Source: Sphingobacterium siyangense (lineage in GTDB: Bacteria > Bacteroidota > Bacteroidia > Sphingobacteriales > Sphingobacteriaceae). From it: DNA of 64,000 nt. Both the position numbers and the translations under genes were made by a program. How positions within the stretch are numbered: the first letter of the stretch is position 1; every line of letters starts with the position of its first letter. Positions 37,181-45,817 of the stretch are shown here, piece by piece. The notes beneath the pieces were generated by a model. The model did not search any database, was not told the origin of the DNA, and was given only the letters and a program-made list of their open reading frames with translations. Location: positions 1-64,000 of the forward strand of contig NZ_VLKR01000001.1 of NCBI RefSeq assembly GCF_007830445.1. Direction: 5' to 3'.

Positions 37181-40102
37181 TTATTTCAATAAAGCATCGT
37201 ATAAAATTTCCACAGGATGATAAGATTTTCTTCCTACACCATCTTTAATCTGATGCCTACAGGAAGTACCCGCCGCAGCAATTAGCGTATCGGATGATGT
37301 TTTACGTATGGTTGGTAACAAAACCAGCTCGGCCACTTTCATCGAAACATCATAATGTTCAGCCTCATAACCAAATGATCCTGCCATACCACAACAGCCC
37401 GAAGGAATAGTTTCTACGCTAAAATTCGTCGGGAATGATAGAACCTGTTCTGTCACAGTCACGAGGTGAAAAGCCTTTTGGTAACAGTGACCATGCAGCT
37501 TTATCTTTTTTGTTGTTCCAGTAAACTGTTCCGGATGAATACGCCCAGCCTTCATTTCAGTCAACAGAAATTCGTCAATCATCAACGCATTTTTGGCTAC
37601 TTTTTGTGCGTCAACCCGCAAATCATCGTCTACTAAACTCAAATACTCGTCTCTAAATGTAATTATCCCTGATGGTTCAACGCCTAAAAGTGGCGTATCA
37701 TCCGTAATTAACCCCTTTAGGAAATGGATATTTTGATTCGCAATCTTCTTTGCTTCTTTCACAAACCCTTTGGAAAGATAAGTCCGCCCACTTTGCACAT
37801 GTTTTGGAATGATTACTTCATACCCCAATGCCGTCAATAATTTATATGCTGTAATACCGATCTCTGCATCATTATATTCCGTAAACTCATCCGAAAAAAG
37901 ATAAACACGACGCTTGGCATCACTTACCACTGCTTGTTTTTTTACCCATTGGGTTAAGGTCGTGCCATTGACGGTTGGCAAGGAACGCTTTGGCGCAAAT
38001 CCGACTGTTTTTTTGACCATTCCTGACAAGAAATCATTTTTGACCACAAAATTATAAAGAGGTGCAACCCACGATCCGAGTTTCTGAGACTGGGTGAAAT
38101 TAGCAATTAATTTTGTTCTAAACCCCGCACCATGCTCATCATAATAGTGTTGTAGAAATTCTGCTTTCATTTTAGCAACATCTACGCTGGAAGGACACTC
38201 CGTTTTACAGCCTTTGCAACTTAAACAGAGATCCATGACCTCTTTGATCTCTTCATGATCGAAACGGTTTTTCTTTGTAGAATTCGTCAAAAACTGACGC
38301 AGCATATTTGCCCGTGCCCGTGTTGTATCTTTTTCATCACGTGTAGCCATAAACGACGGACACATTGTTCCTCCTGTAATTTCAGTCTTTCGGCAATCTC
38401 CCGAACCAGAACACTTCTCCGCCAACCGAAGGATAGACTCATCTTTAGAAAAATCGAAGTAGGTCTTTATTTCAGTTCGGTTGCTATCGTTGTCATAACG
38501 CAAATGAGAATCCATCGGCGGTGTGTTGACAATCTTATTTGCATTAAAAACTCCCTGTGGGTCAAAGATGAATTTGACTTCCTCAAGTAATTTGTAAACT
38601 TTTTCGCCAAGCACTTTACCAATAAACTCTCCGCGCAGACGACCATCACCGTGCTCACCACTCAGCGAACCGTTATATTTTAACACAAGATCACTCGTTT
38701 TCTCGAGGATTGAACGAAAAGTACGTTTACCGGCCGCTGTTTTCAGATTTACAAAGGGTTCGATATGCAGCTCTCCCGCTCCTGCATGCGCATAATAAGA
38801 TGCATGTACTCCCTCTTCTATCAAAAGCTTTTGAATATCACGCACGTAAGCAGGTAGATCCTCAGGCGAAACAGCACAATCTTCAATCAAATTTACAGGC
38901 TGACTGTCCCCAGGCAAATTACGGATTAAACCAAGGCCCGCTTTGCGCACATCCCAAACTAAATTCGTCTGTTCAATACCGGTAATATAAGGATAGGCAT
39001 ATCCTAAGCCACGAGCAATTAGATCTGCTTTCAATGCCATCGCTTTCGCCTCTGTTTCGGCAGCTGTAAGCCCCCTAAACTCAACAATTAATAAAGCCTG
39101 TGGATCCCCCTCAATAAAAAAACGATTATACTTATAGGTTGGATGCCCAACCGTGAAATCCAAGATGTATTTGTCTACCAATTCAGATGCTTCTGGTTTA
39201 TGTTCCAAGGCAATCACGTTGCCATGCATGCACTCCACCATATCAGCAAAGTGGACACAGAGTAAACCTAGTTCCTGAGGTGGTAAGGACATCAGTTTGA
39301 GTTTCGCTTCTGTAACGATAGCCAAAGTTCCTTCGGATCCTGCTAATAAATTACACATATTGAAAGGGGCCGAATGATCAGCAAGAATATCCAATGCATA
39401 ACCGGTATTTCTTCTTGTGATGGATCGTTTGGGGTAGCCCGCTTCTATGGCACTTAAATGCTGTGGATCTGTCAATAATTCATTCATATTACGATAGATA
39501 TCCCCCTCACGACCAGCTAATAATAATTTCTTAAAATATGCTGCTTCATCAATCGCCTCAAAAGTCACTTCAGAACAGTCGTCCAAAAGTACGTTGGCCG
39601 AAATCAAATTGTGCCGTGTATCTCCCCAGACAATTGAATGCAAACCCGAAGAGTTATTGCCAATCATTCCACCAACCATGGCACGGCTTGCCGTCGAAGT
39701 TTCAGGCCCAAACATCAGTCCGAATGGTTTAAGATAACTATTTAAGTCGTCACGAATCACACCTGGCTGCACCCGAACCCACTGCTCTTCGACATTAAGT
39801 TCAATAATACCGTTAAAATGACGAGAAATATCCATAATAATACCATAGCCTACAACCTGTCCCGCCAAAGAGGTACCGGCAGTACGTGGTATTATAGTTA
39901 TCCTCTGCTGCTGCGCAAAATCAATTAATTTTTTAATGTCATCAATATCAGCTGGTATTGCTACAGCCAACGGCTTTTCCTGATAAACCGACGCATCGGT
40001 CGAATAAGCAAGCAACATTGTTTGATCCTTGGTTTCATTGGTATAAAAGAGCTCCCCCTTGAGTTGAGACGCTAATAAGGCTAATTGATTTTGATCTTTC
40101 AC
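37181..40102 (-). CDS. FAD/Fe-S D-2-hydroxyacid dehydrogenase, YdiJ-like
   Basis: A 973-residue GlcD-GlcF-type fusion. Residues about 20-470 are a VAO-type FAD-linked oxidase (PRTAGTSLAGQVVG and GSEGTLAIVTEAKLKLM in the FAD domain). Residues about 520-680 hold cysteine clusters for iron-sulfur centres (CSGSGDCRKTEITGGTMC, CLSCKGCKTECPSS), and the C-terminus has CCG-type domains (CYQKAFH, PSGCCGMAGSFGYEAEHYD). This layout matches E. coli YdiJ, a D-2-hydroxyglutarate dehydrogenase, and related D-lactate dehydrogenases. Electrons should go to the quinone pool. Two CAAATTTA copies upstream (40127-40144) read as TAAATTTG -7 boxes on its strand. Confidence 0.9.
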   Translation of the reverse strand: MKDQNQLALLASQLKGELFYTNETKDQTMLLAYSTDASVYQEKPLAVAIPADIDDIKKLIDFAQQQRITIIPRTAGTSLAGQVVGYGIIMDISRHFNGIIELNVEEQWVRVQPGVIRDDLNSYLKPFGLMFGPETSTASRAMVGGMIGNNSSGLHSIVWGDTRHNLISANVLLDDCSEVTFEAIDEAAYFKKLLLAGREGDIYRNMNELLTDPQHLSAIEAGYPKRSITRRNTGYALDILADHSAPFNMCNLLAGSEGTLAIVTEAKLKLMSLPPQELGLLCVHFADMVECMHGNVIALEHKPEASELVDKYILDFTVGHPTYKYNRFFIEGDPQALLIVEFRGLTAAETEAKAMALKADLIARGLGYAYPYITGIEQTNLVWDVRKAGLGLIRNLPGDSQPVNLIEDCAVSPEDLPAYVRDIQKLLIEEGVHASYYAHAGAGELHIEPFVNLKTAAGKRTFRSILEKTSDLVLKYNGSLSGEHGDGRLRGEFIGKVLGEKVYKLLEEVKFIFDPQGVFNANKIVNTPPMDSHLRYDNDSNRTEIKTYFDFSKDESILRLAEKCSGSGDCRKTEITGGTMCPSFMATRDEKDTTRARANMLRQFLTNSTKKNRFDHEEIKEVMDLCLSCKGCKTECPSSVDVAKMKAEFLQHYYDEHGAGFRTKLIANFTQSQKLGSWVAPLYNFVVKNDFLSGMVKKTVGFAPKRSLPTVNGTTLTQWVKKQAVVSDAKRRVYLFSDEFTEYNDAEIGITAYKLLTALGYEVIIPKHVQSGRTYLSKGFVKEAKKIANQNIHFLKGLITDDTPLLGVEPSGIITFRDEYLSLVDDDLRVDAQKVAKNALMIDEFLLTEMKAGRIHPEQFTGTTKKIKLHGHCYQKAFHLVTVTEQVLSFPTNFSVETIPSGCCGMAGSFGYEAEHYDVSMKVAELVLLPTIRKTSSDTLIAAAGTSCRHQIKDGVGRKSYHPVEILYDALLK

Positions 40103-40267
40103 TTAATCTGCATTTAATGTATGAAACAAATTTAGTCAAATTTATGCATCGGAAAAAGAGATGAATGCAAGAAACGCACAAATCAAAAACAAAAAACGCA
40201 TAAAAACGCAAAACAGGGTAATTTACCACAAAAGTCAATTTTATTTCGTTCCTTCAAACAATGCGTG

Positions 40268-40275
40268 TATTTTTG
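40268..40275 (+). promoter_or_regulatory. -7 promoter box ahead of the FUSC gene
   Basis: TATTTTTG matches TAnnTTTG. A weak TTTCG lies at the -33 position. The ATG is 41 bases downstream. Confidence 0.5.
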
Positions 40276-40316
40276 TGGCGCTACATCATTTAGTTAACGA
40301 TTGATATCTTCCTTAT

Positions 40317-40820
40317 ATGCGTAATCTATTCCTTCGCTATACGCTTCATTCTGATTTTATTATATACACCATTCGGGTATTGATTGGCTTCCTTATAGGC
40401 TACCCACTCTTTGTATCCTTTCCCCAGTATTCTGTTTCTTGGACACTCATATCGATTATCCTGGTCATTTCGCCGCAAGAGAATGAATCAAAAAAAATAG
40501 CTATCGATCGCGCTAAATCCAATTTTATAGGTTCGGCAATCGGGCTTAGTTTATATTTTGTACCTATTTCACAACTGTACGCCATGATTATTGGCATTGT
40601 CGCGTCGTTGATCACATGTAAGCTACTCAACATCATGGCTGTGGCGCGAACATCTATGGTCGCACTAATTATCGTCTACCTTCATGAACAGCAAAGCCGC
40701 TCCTACTTCGCTGCCTTGGATCGCTTTGGCTGTGTCTGTTTAGGTTGTCTGATTGGATTGGGGGTCATCCTGTCTACAAGAAATATTATTCTGAAATTAA
40801 GAAAAAGGTATAATTGTTGA
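40317..40820 (+). CDS. FUSC-family (aromatic acid exporter-like) small membrane protein
   Basis: A 167-residue inner-membrane protein with about five hydrophobic segments, corresponding to the membrane half of FUSC/YccS/aromatic-acid-exporter proteins (IRVLIGFLIGYPLFVSFPQ, then SWTLISIILVISPQENESKKIAIDRAKSN, spans named only, and the FGCVCLGCLIGLGVIL end). It lacks the large cytosolic domain of full-length exporters. Transport function is inferred from family only. Confidence 0.75.
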   Translation: MRNLFLRYTLHSDFIIYTIRVLIGFLIGYPLFVSFPQYSVSWTLISIILVISPQENESKKIAIDRAKSNFIGSAIGLSLYFVPISQLYAMIIGIVASLITCKLLNIMAVARTSMVALIIVYLHEQQSRSYFAALDRFGCVCLGCLIGLGVILSTRNIILKLRKRYNC

Positions 40821-40937
40821 ATTATATCGCTAGGCAACCTAAAAAGCAATATACTTACTTTCAACACCATAACCCAGATGGTTATGATTTCTTTACAATA
40901 AATTCGAATAAAATTCATATATCATTCCGCTTTATCA

Positions 40938-40979
40938 GAATAATATTCAGAATTGTATAAATAATTTTGAATATTATAC
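40938..40979 (+). promoter_or_regulatory. AT-rich inverted repeat over the lrp-like promoter
   Basis: GAATAATATTC (40938-40948) and GAATATTATAC (40969-40979) are inverse complements at 10 of 11 positions and are offset by 31 bases, about three helical turns. The second arm overlaps the -33 element. This geometry suits dimer-of-dimer binding by an Lrp/AsnC protein; autoregulation is inferred. Confidence 0.55.
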
Positions 40980-40996
40980 TTTTTTACCTACCTTTG
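40966..40996 (+). promoter_or_regulatory. Consensus Bacteroidota promoter of the lrp-eamA operon
   Basis: TTTG (40966-40969), a 19-base spacer and TACCTTTG (40989-40996): an exact fit to TTTG-N19-TAnnTTTG, ending 8 bases before the ATG. Confidence 0.85.
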
Positions 40997-41004
40997 CAGT
41001 CGAA

Positions 41005-41478
41005 ATGACAAAAGTAGAATATAATTTAGACCAAGTCGACTATAAAATCTTGCGCTTAATGCAGGATAATGGACGGATCAACAATGCCGATATCGCAAGA
41101 GAGTTAGGCATGGCACCATCAGCAATTCTCGAGCGCGTAAAGAAGCTTGAGCAAAAAGATGTGATTTTAAAATATAGTGCCAAGATCAATCCTGCCGCTG
41201 TCGATCAGAAACTTTTATCGTTTATTTTTATCAAAGCCAATGATATTATTGGCGAACAGGGTGTAGGGTTGGCACTTGCCGAAATCCCCGAAGTTCAAGA
41301 AGTACATGACATTGCAGGTGATGATGGTTACCTTATTAAAGTAAGAACTGCAGATTCTACAGGTTTAGTGGATCTCATGCGAAATACCTTAAGTAAAGTT
41401 GAAGGTATTATTTCAACGCGAACAACAATTGTACTTCAGACAGTCAAGGAAGATCAGCAGGTTGTGATACCTGAGTAA
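41005..41478 (+). CDS. Lrp/AsnC-family transcriptional regulator
   Basis: A 157-residue feast/famine regulator: N-terminal AsnC-type helix-turn-helix (residues about 5-65: LDQVDYKILRLMQDNGRINN, ADIARELGMAPSAILERVKK) and a C-terminal RAM effector domain (about 75-150, with IAGDDGYLIKVRTAD). Such proteins typically sense amino acids and control amino-acid exporters next to them. The EamA transporter begins 18 bases downstream, so it is the probable target and operon partner. The promoter carries an inverted repeat suitable for autoregulation. Confidence 0.93.
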   Translation: MTKVEYNLDQVDYKILRLMQDNGRINNADIARELGMAPSAILERVKKLEQKDVILKYSAKINPAAVDQKLLSFIFIKANDIIGEQGVGLALAEIPEVQEVHDIAGDDGYLIKVRTADSTGLVDLMRNTLSKVEGIISTRTTIVLQTVKEDQQVVIPE

Positions 41479-41496
41479 TAGAAAGGAGGTTTAATT

Positions 41497-42564
41497 ATGT
41501 TGCAAGGACAAAAAAAGGCAGCTAGCCCAGTAATGGTTGTTGTTGCTTATTTCATTATTTATGTGGTATGGGGCTCTACCTTTTTCTTTATAGAAAAAGC
41601 ATTGCATAGTTTCCCCCCATTTATTTTGGGTTCGTTTCGATTTGTTGCAGCCAGTGCAATCCTAATGACATATTGCGCCATAAAAGGATATAAATTATTT
41701 AACAAGCGTTCTATTCAGGAGGCCGCAATCGTAGGTTTTTTATTGCTCTTTGTCGATATGGCAGGGGTTATCTGGGCTGAGCAATATGTATCTGGTGGTG
41801 TTGCCGCTATTATTGCTGCTGCTGCTGCAATCTGGTTTATATTATTGGACAAACCAAAATGGAAAGAAAACTTTAGCAGCATTAGCACAGTTGCTGGTGT
41901 AGCATTAGGTTTCTGTGGTGTTGTGATGCTATTTGCTGAACAGATCATGGCGACCAATGACAATACAGATGGCACCCTTAAGGTGATTGCCTTATCGATT
42001 TTAGTATTGGGTTCTATCGCTTGGACTGTAGGTTCATTGATTTCCAAGTATTTTAAAAAATCTGAAAAAGAAGAAAAAGAGGATCTACATGTTATGGTGA
42101 AGACCGCGTGGCAAATGGTTACCGCGGGTGTACTCTTTAATATCACGGCGCTTTTTACCGGCGAATATGCGTCATTTACACTGCGTAGTGTGGCGCCTGT
42201 AGATTGGTTCAATTTGGGGTATTTAATTACATTTGGCTCAATTCTTGCTTTTAGCTCTTATATTTGGTTATTGCAGGTGCGTCCAGCAATGGAAGTAAGT
42301 ACCTATGCGTATGTGAACCCAATTATTGCACTTATTTTAAGTCATTTTTTCACTTCGCACGTGGTAACCTCCTTGCAAATTGTCGGTTTAGCCGTTATTC
42401 TATTTTCAGTCTTGTTAATGAACTGGAAAGCGTATCGCACCAAACTGTCGTCGCGCAGCAAAAGGAAAAAGATCATCCAACAAGGTAATAAGCTGGAGAA
42501 CTTGAAAACAGCAGATCGCCAAATGGATGCCAATACTATTCCTGACACGGAATTGGTTCACTAG
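41497..42564 (+). CDS. EamA/DMT-family exporter
   Basis: A 355-residue inner-membrane protein with ten hydrophobic segments in two EamA repeats (YVVWGSTFFFIEKALHSFPP opens the first; the second ends LLQVRPAMEVSTYAYVNPIIALIL, span named only). DMT members such as RhtA and YdcZ-type proteins export amino acids or metabolites. Pairing with an Lrp regulator in one operon suggests an amino-acid or amine substrate. The C-terminal tail of about 50 residues is strongly basic and cytosolic. A terminator follows. Confidence 0.9.
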   Translation: MLQGQKKAASPVMVVVAYFIIYVVWGSTFFFIEKALHSFPPFILGSFRFVAASAILMTYCAIKGYKLFNKRSIQEAAIVGFLLLFVDMAGVIWAEQYVSGGVAAIIAAAAAIWFILLDKPKWKENFSSISTVAGVALGFCGVVMLFAEQIMATNDNTDGTLKVIALSILVLGSIAWTVGSLISKYFKKSEKEEKEDLHVMVKTAWQMVTAGVLFNITALFTGEYASFTLRSVAPVDWFNLGYLITFGSILAFSSYIWLLQVRPAMEVSTYAYVNPIIALILSHFFTSHVVTSLQIVGLAVILFSVLLMNWKAYRTKLSSRSKRKKIIQQGNKLENLKTADRQMDANTIPDTELVH

Positions 42565-42590
42565 GTTGTTATTTTTCTAATTATATGGAC

Positions 42591-42630
42591 AAAGCTTAAT
42601 GTGTAACAATGTTAAGCTTTTGTTGTTTTT
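42591..42630 (+). terminator. Terminator of the lrp-eamA operon
   Basis: AAAGCTTAA (42591-42599) pairs with TTAAGCTTT (42612-42620), followed by TGTTGTTTTT. Confidence 0.75.
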
Positions 42631-42675
42631 AAAAATTAGCTAACATTGGATAAGATTTGTTCATATATAATTGGC

Positions 42676-42683
42676 TAACTTTG
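42676..42683 (+). promoter_or_regulatory. -7 promoter box of the 5'-nucleotidase pair
   Basis: TAACTTTG matches TAnnTTTG, 26 bases before the ATG at 42710. A TTTG lies at 42656-42659, three bases closer than the ideal spacing. Its position argues against translation starting at the upstream TTG at 42671. Confidence 0.65.
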
Positions 42684-42709
42684 CAAAGTATTTGGTTAAA
42701 TTAAAAAGA

Positions 42710-43471
42710 ATGAATATATCGAAGCAAATTGCCTTTATTGGTAGCCTTGGTGTCGCTTCGCTTTTGATGGTTACAGGTTGTACAAAACAGCTCCATCCAA
42801 CGCAGAAAGATTTCCAACAATATCATATCAATAGCGATATGCAAGCTGATCCTGCGGTCGTATCAATCTACGAGCCCTTCAAGCACAAAATGGAAGCGGA
42901 AATGAACCGTGTGATTGGACATGCGGACAAGGCATTGACAAAAGAGAAAACAGCGGAAACATTAATGGGCAACTTTTTTTGTGAAGCCTTGTTGTGGATG
43001 AGTGAACATAATGCCCATAACCCTGCGGATTTAGCTTTCGCAACAAAGGGTGGGATTCGAAATGACCTTAAAGCAGGAGATATTACCGTAGGACATATTT
43101 TCGAGGTTATGCCCTTTGAGAACACGTTGACTATACTCGAACTAAAGGGTAGTCAGATTCGTCAGCTTGCTGACTATATTGCAACAACACATGGTCAACC
43201 TATTGCTGGAATGACTTTGACAATTACAGGCAACAAAGTTCAGGACATCAAGATCAAAGGTCAAGCTATTGAAGACGATAAGTTATATAAACTAGTGACC
43301 TATGATTATCTTGCCAATGGTGGTGACAACCTTACCCTGTTGACACAACCTGTATCGCGGGCAGATTATCCGCAACGTATGCGTGAAGGTTTGATTGAAT
43401 ATGTGAGTGAATTAACGAAAGAAGGCAAAAAAGTAAATGCAGAATTAGATGGAAGAATTAAAATCAATTAA
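42710..43471 (+). CDS. Lipoprotein with a stand-alone 5'-nucleotidase C-terminal domain
   Basis: A 253-residue lipoprotein (signal peptide with lipobox MVTGCTKQ) made of the substrate-binding 5_nucleotid_C domain alone: FFCEALLWMSEH, DLAFATKGGIRNDLKAGDITVGHIFEVMPFENTL (span named only), and YKLVTYDYLANGGDNLTLL, where the last motif normally stacks the nucleobase. The catalytic metallophosphoesterase domain is missing and is supplied by the next gene, whose start overlaps this one by 23 bases. Together they make up a UshA-like 5'-nucleotidase in two chains, in inverted domain order. Confidence 0.9.
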   Translation: MNISKQIAFIGSLGVASLLMVTGCTKQLHPTQKDFQQYHINSDMQADPAVVSIYEPFKHKMEAEMNRVIGHADKALTKEKTAETLMGNFFCEALLWMSEHNAHNPADLAFATKGGIRNDLKAGDITVGHIFEVMPFENTLTILELKGSQIRQLADYIATTHGQPIAGMTLTITGNKVQDIKIKGQAIEDDKLYKLVTYDYLANGGDNLTLLTQPVSRADYPQRMREGLIEYVSELTKEGKKVNAELDGRIKIN

Positions 43472-44408
43472 CCGAAGATCATTTATCAAGCAAGTTGGTG
43501 GATTTTCTGCTGCAGTTGCTTTGGGATCACTTCCTTTTCAAGTCGACGCGAAGAGCAAAAAGGTAAAACTTACAATTTTACATACCAACGATGTTCATAG
43601 CCGTATTGAACCGTTTCCAATGGACGGCGGTAAATATCAGGGATTGGCTGGTGTTGCACGCAGAAGTACGCTTATCAATAAAATCCGTAAAGAAGAAGAA
43701 CATCTTCTATTACTGGATGCGGGCGATATGTTTCAAGGTACCCCCTATTTTAATCTTTTTGGAGGAAAACTTGAACTTGATCTCATGACAAAACTGGGTT
43801 ATGATGCGGGGACATTCGGAAATCATGAATTTGACAATGGTCTTAACGGTCTTGTAAAATACCTGGATCACGCTAAATTTCCATTCTTAACGGCCAATTA
43901 CGACTTCAAAGGGACTGTATTGGAGGGGAAAACCCAGGATTATACCATATTCCATAAAGGTGGAATAAAAATAGGTGTGTTTGGACTAGGAGTAGATATT
44001 GAAGGATTGGTTGACCCCAATAACTTCAAGGGAATGAAATATTTGGATCCTATTGAAGTATCCAACAAGGTGGTCCGCATATTGAAGGAAAAACACAAAT
44101 GTGATTTGGTCATCTGTTTATCGCATTTGGGCTATCAATATGAAAACGATAAAGTGTCAGATCTCATCCTTGCCGCTAAAACCTCAGATATCGACCTAAT
44201 TATCGGCGGCCATACCCACACCTTCTTAAATGAACCAACACTGGTTACTAATTTAAAAGGAACAAAAACCGTTGTGAACCAAGTCGGTTTTGCCGGGATT
44301 AATCTGGGACGTATTGACTTTATTATGGAACCGGGGTCTGAGAAGAAACAAATGGTCGCAAGTACCTATCAGGTCAATCCTTCAATTCCAGAGTCCATGT
44401 TGGCATAA
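43449..44408 (+). CDS. Tat-exported metallophosphoesterase, catalytic half of a 5'-nucleotidase
   Basis: A 319-residue calcineurin-like phosphoesterase. A twin-arginine signal (SINRRSFIKQVGGF) indicates folded export. The dimetal motifs are complete: HTNDVHSR, DAGDMFQGTP, FGNHEFDNG, SHLG and GGHTHT. It ends where the C-terminal domain of a full UshA would begin. It overlaps the preceding gene by 23 bases, which suggests coupled translation. The pair should hydrolyse nucleotides or related phosphate esters in the periplasm. Confidence 0.93.
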   Translation: MEELKSINRRSFIKQVGGFSAAVALGSLPFQVDAKSKKVKLTILHTNDVHSRIEPFPMDGGKYQGLAGVARRSTLINKIRKEEEHLLLLDAGDMFQGTPYFNLFGGKLELDLMTKLGYDAGTFGNHEFDNGLNGLVKYLDHAKFPFLTANYDFKGTVLEGKTQDYTIFHKGGIKIGVFGLGVDIEGLVDPNNFKGMKYLDPIEVSNKVVRILKEKHKCDLVICLSHLGYQYENDKVSDLILAAKTSDIDLIIGGHTHTFLNEPTLVTNLKGTKTVVNQVGFAGINLGRIDFIMEPGSEKKQMVASTYQVNPSIPESMLA

Positions 44409-44425
44409 TATGATCTAATTTTAAT

Positions 44426-44462
44426 AAATGCCAAGTTGACTAATCAATTTGGCATTTTTTTT
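44426..44462 (+). terminator. Rho-independent terminator after the 5'-nucleotidase pair
   Basis: AAATGCCAA (44426-44434) pairs with TTGGCATTT (44449-44457), followed by a T-run to 44462. Confidence 0.85.
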
Positions 44463-44530
44463 ACCAATACTACAAGAAGACGTATGAATTAAAAAACTTA
44501 TACGATCTATACAAGCTGATTCATCATTCA

Positions 44531-45745
44531 ATGAAAAGAATTTTATCGATATACCTCGACTCCTTTAAGGGACTGTCTCAAGCCGCATGGCTACTTGCCA
44601 TAGTTATGCTCATCAATAGAATGGGAAGCATGGTGATTCCCTTTCTTGGACTCTACATGACCCAGGTTCTACATTTTGACATTAAACAAGTTGGTGTGGT
44701 ATTGATGAGTTATGGATTCGGCTCCGTTTGTGGTTCTTACATAGGTGGCTGGCTGACTGACCGGATTGGCAGCTTCAAGGTTCAGTTCGGAAGTCTCGTA
44801 TTGGCCGCTCCTTTATTCTTACTGATTCCACATTTCAAAGAGGTGCAGTCGTTATCCATCATGATTTTTACGTTAAGCTTAATCTTCGATGCCTTTAGAC
44901 CTGCAAACTCGGTGTCAGTGGCGAGTTATGCTAAACCAGAAAATATCACGCGTGCTTTTTCATTGAATCGCCTAGCGATAAATTTGGGATTTTCAATCGG
45001 CCCAGCGGTTGCTGGCTTTTTGGCCACCATCTCATTCAATTGGATCTTTTATGGAAATTCTTTTGCCGTCCTTTGCGCTGCAGTGATTTTCTTTGTCTTT
45101 TTTCATAAACGAGAAAAAAGAAGCGATATCAAATCAAAAAAAGAGATTATTCCTGAAAACGAATTGCCTTAAAAAGGACGAAACCCTTATACAGACTTAC
45201 CATTTGTCTTATTCAATATCTTTTGTTGTATTTTCTCTTTTTGTTTCTTTCAGTTGATTACGACTTTACCGCTTTTCTACCGTGAGGTTCATCATTTGAA
45301 CGACCATCAAATCGGATTTCTACTCGGTTGGAGTGGTTTCGTTATTGTATTGCTGGAGATGTTTATTGTCCATATAGCTGAAAAAAGATTCTCGTTAATT
45401 AGCACGCTCGTCTTTGGAACATTTTTATGCGCCAGCTCTTATGCCATGCTAAATTTTACAGGCGGGCTCGGTTGGTTATATTTCACATTCTTTATTTTTG
45501 GTTTAGGTGAGATGCTGACATTACCTTTCATGGCAACGGTTTCTGTTAACCGCTCGACACCCAAAACACAAGGAGCATACATGGGCTTCAATTCCCTTGC
45601 TTTTTCAGCAGCAAATATATTTTCACCACTTTTAGGAACAAGCATAGTCGACTCCTTTGGTTTTACAACACTATGGTGGGCGACGGCATTGACCTTATCT
45701 GCAACAGCAATCGGGTTCTATTTGGTTCTAAAATGGATGAAATAG
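44531..45745 (+). pseudogene. MFS transporter interrupted by one in-frame stop codon
   Basis: Two open stretches, 44531-45172 and 45173-45745, are in the same reading frame and together form one MFS transporter of about 404 codons. The only break is TAA at 45170-45172. Translation past it gives KGRNPYTDLPFVLFNIF and then the next membrane helix without loss, so no frameshift or deletion is involved. The stop lies in the central cytoplasmic loop between helices 6 and 7 (after KKEIIPENELP). The N half has VLMSYGFGSVCGSYIGGWLTDRIG (MFS signature, span named only), the C half another six helices. It may be a recent pseudogene, a sequencing error, or two half-transporters, since restart at TTG 45254 is possible. 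Confidence 0.8.
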
Positions 45746-45760
45746 TATAAACTAAATAAA

Positions 45761-45800
45761 AAAAAGCGGGTGTATTTAATTTTAAATACACCCGCTTTTT
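45761..45800. terminator. Bidirectional rho-independent terminator
   Basis: Perfect 18-bp stem (45761-45778 with 45783-45800) with a 4-base loop and A/T runs, between the converging MFS and M13 peptidase genes. Confidence 0.93.
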
Positions 45801-45817
45801 GTAAAATGATTGATAAA

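Noticed and set aside
42671..42709. Start of the 5'-nucleotidase C-domain gene at TTG 42671.
   Set aside because: This codon lies within or upstream of the TAACTTTG promoter box, and the lipoprotein signal peptide begins properly at ATG 42710.
45254..45745. A separate small MFS-like gene starting at TTG.
   Set aside because: It is in the same frame as the preceding stretch, and the intervening codons continue the transporter, so one interrupted gene is the simpler explanation.
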